A stretch of 13,535 nt of DNA from Pseudomonadota bacterium (GTDB lineage: Bacteria > Pseudomonadota > Gammaproteobacteria > Burkholderiales > Thiobacillaceae): the NCBI GenBank assembly GCA_030836725.1, contig JAUPLV010000049.1:1-13535 (forward strand), written 5' to 3'. The translations under genes and the position numbers were made by a program. Positions 1 to 5,427 of the stretch are shown piece after piece (the first letter of the stretch is position 1; every line of letters starts with the position of its first letter). The notes beneath the pieces were generated by a model. The model did not search any database, was not told the DNA's origin, and saw only the letters and a list, made by a program, of their open reading frames with translations.

Positions 1-259
1 CGAGCAGGTCGGTATCGATCGCGGCAACCTGGTCGGTGCGGTGGTCGCGCAGGACGCGATTGATTTCAGCGAGGGCTTCCGGCACGTAATCGCCCTGGAT
101 CCAGTAGGGCAGGTCGAATTTTTCGCCGGTATGCAGGTTGTTGAAGCCCAGGCGACGCTCGGGCGCGGCCAGCAACTGGCCGGAGAATGCCGGTAACGGC
201 AGGGCGGCGGCGAGCAAGCCCAGTTTGAGAAAATTGCGTCGGCTGATGGTGTGGTTCAC
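1..259 (-). CDS. MepK/YcbK-like (DUF882, peptidase M15 fold) Tat-exported protein, N-terminal part only
   Basis: The frame opens with GTG at 259-257 and runs off the left edge of the window, so only about 86 N-terminal residues are visible. The start reads MNHTISRRNFLKLG followed by a hydrophobic Ala/Leu stretch and an AxA-type site (LLAAPE): a twin-arginine (SRRNFLK) signal peptide, so the product should be folded before export to the periplasm. The mature start (RLGFNNLHTGEKFDLPYW, then an acidic helix ending RVLRDHRT) matches the DUF882/YcbK family, whose E. coli member MepK is a zinc endopeptidase that cuts 3-3 peptidoglycan cross-links. The zinc ligands would lie outside the window. Its GTG overlaps the TGA of the upstream L,D-transpeptidase gene (GTGA), which implies co-transcription and probable translational coupling. 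The family call is from N-terminal pattern only; the enzymatic role is inferred from the family. Confidence 0.82.
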   Translation of the reverse strand, partial: MNHTISRRNFLKLGLLAAALPLPAFSGQLLAAPERRLGFNNLHTGEKFDLPYWIQGDYVPEALAEINRVLRDHRTDQVAAIDTDLL

Positions 260-1170
260 GGCGTTCCTTTCAATCCCGTGCGCGTCTGGCGGCCCACTTC
301 CCGGGCAAGGCCTTCCTGCGCTGCGATCACTGCATCCACCCTGAGCCAGTCGATGTCCTGGCTCAAGCCATTGGCTTCAGCCATGTCGCGGACCGTCTGC
401 GCCGGGTCGACGCCCTTGTTGTAGATATCCTGATGGACTTCGAGCAGGATGCGGCCGTCCTCGGTGGCCGCCAGCAACACGGGCTGGTAGACAAGGATGC
501 CGGTGTGTCCGACCGCCACCCGGTCAAAAAGTTCGGCGATATCGTCGGGATGCAGGCGGATGCAGCCATGGCTGCGGAAATGGTACACGCTGGAAGGCGC
601 GATGGTGCCGTGGATGCCGTAGCCCCCCAGGCTGAGCCCGAGCCAGTGGGCGCCCAGCGGATTGTCGGGTCCGGGGGGGACTTCCTGCAGCACGGCTTTC
701 CCTTCGCGGCGCATTTCTTCCTGGATCGAGACCGGCACTTTCCAGGTCTTGCTCTTTACCCGCGAGAGGATCTTGAATTCTCCCTTCGGCGTCGGCCAGG
801 AGGGCTTGCCGAGGCCAACCGGATAGGCGGCCAGCAGTTTGCCCTGGCTGAACTGGAACAGCATGCCTTGCGGGATGTTGATCAGGATGCCGTCGTCGAG
901 CATCGCCGGAACGATGTGGGGGTTGTATATGAGGAAGCGCTGGCCGGGATGAATGAGCGCCTCGTAGGGAACGGCATTTCCCTGCGCCAGCAGTGTCGGC
1001 GGGATGCCGAAACGGGCGCCGATGGCGATCAGGAAATCGCCGGGCTGAACGATATATACACTGTCGCCGCCTGCCACCTGGCGAGAAAGCGGCGGCTGAT
1101 CGTTCGCCAGCGCGGCAAGGCTGAAGCCCGCGAGGAGGCAGGCGAAAAGGCGGCATGCATGGGGCATCAT
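256..1170 (-). CDS. LysM-containing L,D-transpeptidase (ErfK/YbiS/YkuD family)
   Basis: A 304-residue exported protein if started at ATG 1170. It has a Sec signal peptide (about residues 1-22, ending LAALA), a LysM-like peptidoglycan-binding segment (about 38-82, YIVQPGDFLIAIGARFG...), then a YkuD catalytic domain (about 94-229). The active-site signature is intact: H187 in GIHGT and S-H-G-C-I-R-L with nucleophile C203. The family joins peptidoglycan stems through 3-3 bonds or attaches proteins to them. The C-terminal 75 residues are an extra helical tail. The frame is open upstream to 1389, but those residues do not look like a signal peptide; TTG at 1188 (giving a KKTDL n-region) is a credible alternative start. 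On the minus strand a TAAAAT candidate -10 lies at 1234-1229, without a clear -35. The stop overlaps the GTG of the downstream MepK-like gene. Confidence 0.93.
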   Translation of the reverse strand: MMPHACRLFACLLAGFSLAALANDQPPLSRQVAGGDSVYIVQPGDFLIAIGARFGIPPTLLAQGNAVPYEALIHPGQRFLIYNPHIVPAMLDDGILINIPQGMLFQFSQGKLLAAYPVGLGKPSWPTPKGEFKILSRVKSKTWKVPVSIQEEMRREGKAVLQEVPPGPDNPLGAHWLGLSLGGYGIHGTIAPSSVYHFRSHGCIRLHPDDIAELFDRVAVGHTGILVYQPVLLAATEDGRILLEVHQDIYNKGVDPAQTVRDMAEANGLSQDIDWLRVDAVIAAQEGLAREVGRQTRTGLKGTP

Positions 1171-1188
1171 CAGGTCGGTTTTCTTCAA

Positions 1189-1443
1189 GGTGATATCCAG
1201 GTCGCGTTCTTCACGCGGCGACGTGATGATTTTAGCCTTCAATCCGGATTGTTTGCGGGATGCGCCGCGGACCCGTTCCGGCACAGCCTGGAGGCCATCG
1301 GGAATCCCGGCCCTTCGGATACATTTCGTTACATTTTCATGCCCGCCGGACATCCGCGGGTTACATCGTTTCTCCAGAATGCGTTGCATGCCGTACCCGT
1401 TCAGGTCCGGCTGTTCTTATCAACGTCTCGAAAGGAGATAGCA
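1189..1443. promoter_or_regulatory. Divergent intergenic region with 10-bp-spaced TACATTT repeats (CpxR-like box)
   Basis: This 255-base gap separates the divergent L,D-transpeptidase and Spy-like genes. TACATTT occurs at 1320-1326 and again at 1330-1336, exactly one helical turn apart, and TTACAT recurs at 1329-1334 and 1361-1366. Read on the minus strand the pair gives GTAAC, five bases, GTATC (1332-1318), which resembles the E. coli CpxR box GTAAA-N5-GTAAA at 7 of 10 positions. Tandem sites with 10-11 base periodicity are usual for OmpR-family regulators. Since Spy is a Cpx/Bae target in E. coli, an envelope-stress regulator acting here is plausible. That is inference; no -35/-10 pair for the Spy-like gene was convincing. 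Confidence 0.4.
1432..1438 (+). promoter_or_regulatory. Ribosome binding site of the Spy-like gene
   Basis: AAGGAGA lies five bases before ATG 1444. It is the strongest Shine-Dalgarno in the window and fixes the start of the Spy-like gene, although the reading frame itself is open far upstream (to 433). Confidence 0.85.
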
Positions 1444-1944
1444 ATGAAATCGAATCAAGGTTCCTTCATGAAACGCGCCGTGCTGGCGGGACTGATCGCA
1501 GGCAGCGGCATCCTGGCGGCGTCGGCCTATGCCGTGTCGTCGGACCGGGCCGGCGACAAGCCGCGTTGCGAGTCGCGCCAGACGCAGAAGGGCGATGCCG
1601 GCCGGGAAGGCAAGCGGGATGCGCATCTGGCCGGGCTGAAGGAGAAGCTCCAGCTCTCCGCCGAGCAGGAAGCGGCATGGAATGCCTTTGCCGGGGCAGC
1701 CCAGCCCGGCCAAGACATGGACCGCAAGGCCATGCGCGGCGAGTTCGAAAAGCTGAGCACGCCCGAGCGTATCGATCGGATGCAGGCCATGGCCGAGAAG
1801 CGCCACGCGCTGATGGCGGAGCGGGCCGAGACGATCAAGGCCTTCTACGCGCAACTGACGCCCGAACAGCAAAAGGTGTTCGATGCCGAGGCCATGCCCA
1901 GGGACCATCAGGGCGGGCATCATAAGCATCTCCGTCATTCCTGA
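1444..1944 (+). CDS. Spy/CpxP-family (LTxxQ) periplasmic chaperone-like protein with His-rich tail
   Basis: 166 residues. A Sec signal peptide is clear: MKSNQGSFMKR, a hydrophobic core to about residue 27, and an AYA cleavage motif (28-30). The mature part is highly charged and helical and carries two LTxxQ-type repeats, LSAEQ (71-75) and LTPEQ (138-142), the hallmark of the Spy/CpxP fold. Family members are cradle-shaped periplasmic dimers that hold unfolded proteins (Spy) or dampen the Cpx sensor (CpxP); the zinc-binding ZraP is a relative. The last dozen residues (about 155-166) hold five or six His, an unusual ending that might bind metal; this is inference. There is one Cys (C42). The start is set by a strong ribosome site, and the gene is followed 18 bases later by an intrinsic terminator, so it is probably a single-gene transcript. 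Which chaperone or sensor role it has cannot be told from sequence. Confidence 0.9.
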   Translation: MKSNQGSFMKRAVLAGLIAGSGILAASAYAVSSDRAGDKPRCESRQTQKGDAGREGKRDAHLAGLKEKLQLSAEQEAAWNAFAGAAQPGQDMDRKAMRGEFEKLSTPERIDRMQAMAEKRHALMAERAETIKAFYAQLTPEQQKVFDAEAMPRDHQGGHHKHLRHS

Positions 1945-1962
1945 GACAAGCGGCTTGTGAAT

Positions 1963-1992
1963 ATGTGGGCGGGAAACCGCCCACATTTTTTT
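1963..1992 (+). terminator. Intrinsic terminator after the Spy-like gene
   Basis: A perfect 10-bp stem (ATGTGGGCGG at 1963-1972 with CCGCCCACAT at 1977-1986) closes a GAAA tetraloop and runs into seven T (1986-1992). It is a textbook Rho-independent terminator for the plus strand. The hairpin also sits just past the 3' end of the convergent rpfE-type gene, but on that strand there is no comparable T run. Confidence 0.95.
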
Positions 1993-2022
1993 GTGGCGCG
2001 GCACCACGATCCTGGAGCCCGA

Positions 2023-2994
2023 TCACTTCAATACATCCTTCAGCGGCGCGCGTCGGCGCCAGAACTGGAAACGATTCCGCCCGCCCCATCGACAGGCGAT
2101 GCCGCGCATCGGGTCGGCCAGGGTGAAGGCCTGGCCGGTTCGAAGCAGCGCATGCAGATGGTTTTCGATCTGGCGTATCGCCTCGCGCCAGCCAAAGGCG
2201 TCGCCCACCCGGCTGGATGCAACGAGGGTGTCGATCACGGCGATGCCGGCATGTTCGTCGCTGGATCGATCTGGCGCCGGCGCCAGGCCGGCGCCGGCAA
2301 AGCGCGCCAGCGCGACGATTTCCGGATTGCTGCTGGCGACCCGCAGGCTGCTGGAGCCCGGTTTTGGCAACAGCCCGCCCCCCCATAGCCACAGCGAATT
2401 CACCGGCAGGGCGCCGCGCGCTTCGCGTGCCTGGTTGACCGGATGATCGTGCAGCAGCATCTGCAGTTCGTTCATCAAGGCACGAAAGCGCTGCGCGTCG
2501 CGACCGCGCGGCAGCAAGGGGTCGATATCGCGCCCCGCGGCGCATGACAGCGGCGTGGTCGCGAGCTGCGGCGGCTCGGGCAGGCGCAGATACCAGCGCT
2601 GTGGCCGCACCGGGCGGGGGCTGAAGGCGGCGCCGAAGTGGGCGTGGATGCTGGTTGTCAGCGCATCGGCTTCGCTCTGGCCGAGATCGAGTGTCGCGCT
2701 GTCGGCCAGCACGATACGGTCCCGCATCACGCTCAGGTGGACCGGGTCGGCGCGCAGCCAGTAGGCGGATTCCGCGTGCCCGCCATCGGCTTCAAGCGTG
2801 ATCGGGGCGATGGGCCAGTCCTGCTGCCGCTCGATGCCGAGCCGTTCGCACAGGTAAGCCTCGACGCCGTCGGTGGTGCAGGCCTGGCGGGCGCCGCGCG
2901 TCAGCACGGTTTTCAGCGCGGGCAGGCGCAGATCGTGCGCCGCCGTTTCCAGCAGGCGCGCCGTCGGAAACAGATGGGGAATGACCAGCAGCAT
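2023..2994 (-). CDS. rpfE: RpfE-type conserved protein (phosphoglycerate-mutase-related annotation in the family)
   Basis: 323 residues from ATG 2994 (MLLVIPHLFPTARLLE). Upstream in-frame residues are low-quality, and the family starts at this Met. Recognisable family blocks are YWLRADPVHL (about 78-87), RWYLRLPEPP (133-142), LPRGRDAQRFRALMNELQMLLHDHPVN (161-187, in parts) and NSLWLWGGG (199-207), plus a Trp/Arg-rich end (FWRRRAPLKDVL). These match the protein first named RpfE in the Xanthomonas pathogenicity-factor regulation cluster, whose biochemical activity is not settled; some databases label it phosphoglycerate-mutase-like. In other genomes it often sits by recJ, which is absent here. 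There is no signal peptide or membrane segment, so it is probably cytosolic. No Shine-Dalgarno precedes the ATG; an extended -10 places the transcript start at or next to it. A low-complexity Ala/Gly/Pro segment (232-242) is encoded by adjacent GC palindromes. The family name is from memory of its motifs. Confidence 0.72.
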   Translation of the reverse strand: MLLVIPHLFPTARLLETAAHDLRLPALKTVLTRGARQACTTDGVEAYLCERLGIERQQDWPIAPITLEADGGHAESAYWLRADPVHLSVMRDRIVLADSATLDLGQSEADALTTSIHAHFGAAFSPRPVRPQRWYLRLPEPPQLATTPLSCAAGRDIDPLLPRGRDAQRFRALMNELQMLLHDHPVNQAREARGALPVNSLWLWGGGLLPKPGSSSLRVASSNPEIVALARFAGAGLAPAPDRSSDEHAGIAVIDTLVASSRVGDAFGWREAIRQIENHLHALLRTGQAFTLADPMRGIACRWGGRNRFQFWRRRAPLKDVLK

Positions 2995-3000
2995 GCGCCG

Positions 3001-3009
3001 AGTGTAGCA
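3001..3009 (-). promoter_or_regulatory. Candidate extended -10 for the rpfE-type gene, predicting a leaderless mRNA
   Basis: On the minus strand TGC-TACACT (3009-3001) is an extended -10 (TGn plus TACACT, 5 of 6 to TATAAT). Counting seven bases downstream of its last T lands on 2994, the A of the ATG. No ribosome site is present between them. Single-sequence prediction. Confidence 0.35.
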
Positions 3010-3021
3010 AAGCGGATTGGT

Positions 3022-3027
3022 TAGAAT
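3022..3027 (+). promoter_or_regulatory. Candidate -10 for yjbQ, predicting a leaderless mRNA
   Basis: TAGAAT (5 of 6 to TATAAT) ends eight bases before the A of ATG 3035, so transcription would begin at 3034 or 3035. No clear -35 is seen and no Shine-Dalgarno precedes either possible ATG (3026 or 3035). If this is the -10, ATG 3026 lies inside it and cannot be the start. Confidence 0.3.
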
Positions 3028-3034
3028 GGCGGTC

Positions 3035-3454
3035 ATGCGCCAGCTTTTCCATGAAATCACCGTCGCCACACGCGGCAAGGGGCTCTACGCCTTCACCCCG
3101 CGGGTGCGCGACTGGGTGCGGGCCAGCGGGATTGGCCGGGGCCTGCTCACCCTGTATATCCGTCACACCTCGGCCAGCCTGCTGATCCAGGAAAACCATG
3201 ACCCGAGCGTGCGGACCGACCTGGAGCGATTCCTGTCGCGGCTGGCGCCGGAAGGCGACCCGGTTTACGAGCACACCCTGGAGGGCGCCGACGATATGCC
3301 GGCGCATATACGGGCGGCTCTGACCCAGACCCATCTGTCGATTCCGGTTGCCGACGGCGGCCCGATGCTGGGCACCTGGCAGGGTATTTACGTGTTCGAG
3401 CATCGGCGCGCGGCACAGACGCGCAGCGTGCTGCTGCACCTGCTGGGCGAATAG
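3035..3454 (+). CDS. yjbQ: YjbQ/UPF0047 family protein (secondary thiamine-phosphate synthase type)
   Basis: 139 residues from ATG 3035 (MRQLFHEITVATRGKGLY), the usual family start and length; ATG 3026 would add three residues. All family blocks are present: RHTSASLLIQEN (43-54), DPSVRTDLE (56-64), HTLEGADDMPAHIRAAL (80-96) and GTWQGIYVFEHR (113-124). The conserved His of HTSAS, DDMPAH and FEHR form the buried putative metal/active site. E. coli YjbQ can complement thiamine-phosphate synthase mutants, but its physiological role is unclear. It is a small soluble cytosolic protein with no signal peptide. It heads a long co-directional run and lies 43 bases before lolC, close enough for co-transcription. 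It is divergent from the rpfE-type gene across 40 bases. The family is certain; the function is not. Confidence 0.93.
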   Translation: MRQLFHEITVATRGKGLYAFTPRVRDWVRASGIGRGLLTLYIRHTSASLLIQENHDPSVRTDLERFLSRLAPEGDPVYEHTLEGADDMPAHIRAALTQTHLSIPVADGGPMLGTWQGIYVFEHRRAAQTRSVLLHLLGE

Positions 3455-3461
3455 CCGGCTG

Positions 3462-3470
3462 TGGCATACT
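3462..3470 (+). promoter_or_regulatory. Weak candidate extended -10 upstream of lolC
   Basis: TGG-CATACT fits an extended -10 (TGn, 4 of 6 to TATAAT) and would give a leader of about 20 bases before TTG 3498. No -35 is convincing. It could let the lol genes be transcribed apart from yjbQ. Low confidence. Confidence 0.22.
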
Positions 3471-3497
3471 CGATACATTCATTCAGCGAGTCCTGTT

Positions 3498-4742
3498 TTG
3501 CTTCCCTTTGAACTTCTGGTCGGCCTGCGCTACACCCACGCCAAGCGCCGCAATCATTTCATCTCCTTCATTTCCGTCGTGGCCATGGCGGGTATCGCGC
3601 TGGGGGTGATGGCGCTGATTGTCGTGCTGTCGGTGATGAACGGTTTTCAGGAGGAGTTGCGTACCCGCATTCTCGGCGTGGCGGCGCATCTCGAAATCAG
3701 CGGCCCGGCGGATCGCCTGTCCGGCTGGAGCGAAGTGCTGGAACAGGCGAAGCGGAACACCGAAGTCGTCTCCGGGGCGCCGTACGTCAGCGCACAGGGG
3801 ATGCTGGCCAACGGCGACATCGTTCGCGGCGCGATCATCCGCGGGGTGCTACCGGAGCTGGAAAGCGGGGTCGCCGATTTTTCCCGCTTCATGAAGGCCG
3901 GAAAACTGGTCGACCTGCAGCCGGGCGAATTCGGCATCATCCTCGGCGGCGAACTGGCCCGCCTGCTGAACGTGTATCCCGGCGACAAGCTGGTGCTGCT
4001 GACGCCGCAGGGCAACATCACGCCGGCCGGAGTGATGCCGCGCGTCAAGCAGTTCACCGTCACCGGCATCTTCGAGGCCGGCATGTTCGAATACGATTCC
4101 GGCCTTGCGCTGATTCATCTGCGGGATGCGCAGAAGCTGCTGCGGCTGGGCGAAGATGTTTCGGGGGTGCGGCTGAAGCTGCACGAACTGTTCCGCGCGC
4201 CCCTCGTCACCCGCGATCTGTCGCAAACGCTGAACGGCCACTACTACATCACCGACTGGACGCAAACCCACGCCAATTTCTTCCGCGCCGTGGCAATCGA
4301 AAAACGCATGATGTTCCTGATCCTGCTGCTGATCGTCGCCGTCGCCGCGTTCAATATCGTCTCCACCCTGGTGATGGCGGTGACCGACAAGCAGTCCGAT
4401 ATCGCCATTTTGCGCACCCTCGGCGCCCGGCCCGGTTCGATCATGAAAATCTTTATCGTCCAGGGCGCCTTCATCGGCGTCTTCGGCACCGTGCTCGGGG
4501 TGGCGAGCGGGGTGCTGCTGGCGCTGAATCTCGAAACCATCGTGCCCGTCATCGAGCGCATGGCGGGCATGGACCTGTTCCCGGCCGACATTTATTACAT
4601 CAACGAGTTGCCGTCCAAGCTCGACTGGAGCGACGTGGGCCTGATCACCGGGATCTCGCTGCTCATCAGCCTGGCCGCGACGCTGTATCCGAGCTGGCGC
4701 GCGTCGCGGATCAATCCGGCGGAGGCGCTGCGCTATGAGTGA
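3498..4742 (+). CDS. lolC: Lipoprotein-releasing ABC transporter permease LolC/LolE (possibly LolF-type)
   Basis: 414 residues from TTG 3498 (MLPFELLVGLRYTHAKRRNH), the family's usual N-terminus and length; AGCGAG at 3485-3490 is a modest ribosome site seven bases upstream. The layout is classic: transmembrane helix 1 (about 21-47, ending VLSVMNGFQEELR), a large periplasmic MacB-like domain (about 50-265) with the loop LTPQGNITPAGVMPR (168-182) where the LolA-binding Hook of LolC lies, then three C-terminal helices (about 271-295, 317-345, 379-398) of the FtsX type, ending RASRINPAEALRYE. With LolD it extracts outer-membrane lipoproteins from the inner membrane and hands them to LolA. Only one permease gene is present beside lolD, so the complex may be a homodimer of a LolF-type subunit, or a second gene may be elsewhere. 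Its last eight bases overlap lolD. Confidence 0.94.
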   Translation: MLPFELLVGLRYTHAKRRNHFISFISVVAMAGIALGVMALIVVLSVMNGFQEELRTRILGVAAHLEISGPADRLSGWSEVLEQAKRNTEVVSGAPYVSAQGMLANGDIVRGAIIRGVLPELESGVADFSRFMKAGKLVDLQPGEFGIILGGELARLLNVYPGDKLVLLTPQGNITPAGVMPRVKQFTVTGIFEAGMFEYDSGLALIHLRDAQKLLRLGEDVSGVRLKLHELFRAPLVTRDLSQTLNGHYYITDWTQTHANFFRAVAIEKRMMFLILLLIVAVAAFNIVSTLVMAVTDKQSDIAILRTLGARPGSIMKIFIVQGAFIGVFGTVLGVASGVLLALNLETIVPVIERMAGMDLFPADIYYINELPSKLDWSDVGLITGISLLISLAATLYPSWRASRINPAEALRYE

Positions 4743-5415
4743 GGTCGTGTTGAGCTGTGCCGGGCTGGGCAAGACGTTCCGCCAGGGGAGGACCGAAGTG
4801 CCGGTGCTCGGCAGCGTCGATCTGGACATCCATGCCGGCGAATCGCTCGCCATTGTCGGCGCGTCGGGATCGGGCAAAAGCACGCTGCTGCACCTGCTGG
4901 GCGGGCTCGATACGCCGACCACCGGAAAAATCACGCTGATGGGGCGCGACCCCTTCGGGATTTCCGAGGTCGAGCGCAGCGACCTGCGCAATCGCGCGCT
5001 CGGCTTCGTCTACCAGTTCCACCATCTGCTGCCGGAGTTTACCGCGCAGGAGAACGCCGCCATGCCGTTCCTCATCCGCCGCATGAACCGGACCGAGGCG
5101 CTGGCCCGCGCCGCCGCGATCCTCGAGGAGGTCGGCCTCGGCCATCGTCTCGACCATCGCCCCGGCGAGCTCTCCGGCGGCGAACGCCAGCGCGTTGCCA
5201 TTGCCCGCGCCCTGGTCACGCAACCCGCGTGCATCCTTGCCGACGAACCGACCGGCAACCTCGACCGCCACACCGCCGATGCGGTGTTCGACCTGATGCG
5301 CGAGCTCAACCGCAAGCACCGGACCAGCCTGGTCGTCGTCACCCACGACACCGGGCTGGCGGCGCGAATGGACCGGCAGATGCGCCTGGTCGACGGACAC
5401 CTGCAGCCGGTCTGA
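4735..5415 (+). CDS. lolD: Lipoprotein-releasing ABC transporter ATP-binding protein LolD
   Basis: 226 residues, the normal LolD length. All ATPase motifs are intact: Walker A GASGSGKST (42-50) followed by LLHLLGGLD, Q-loop Q94 (VYQFHHLLPEF, the LolD-typical context), signature LSGGERQR (146-153), Walker B CILADEPTGNLD (166-177) and H-loop H204. It powers transfer of lipoproteins from the inner membrane to LolA. Start ATG 4735 overlaps the end of lolC by eight bases, and GGAGG at 4721-4725, inside lolC, is a good ribosome site nine bases upstream. This tight linkage to the permease separates it from MacB- or FtsE-type ATPases. comEC begins 12 bases after its stop. Confidence 0.96.
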   Translation: MSEVVLSCAGLGKTFRQGRTEVPVLGSVDLDIHAGESLAIVGASGSGKSTLLHLLGGLDTPTTGKITLMGRDPFGISEVERSDLRNRALGFVYQFHHLLPEFTAQENAAMPFLIRRMNRTEALARAAAILEEVGLGHRLDHRPGELSGGERQRVAIARALVTQPACILADEPTGNLDRHTADAVFDLMRELNRKHRTSLVVVTHDTGLAARMDRQMRLVDGHLQPV

Positions 5416-5427
5416 GCTCTCGGCGCG

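Noticed and set aside
433..1443. Long in-frame upstream extension of the Spy-like gene
   Set aside because: It is antisense to the L,D-transpeptidase; the strong ribosome site and the signal peptide put the true start at 1444.
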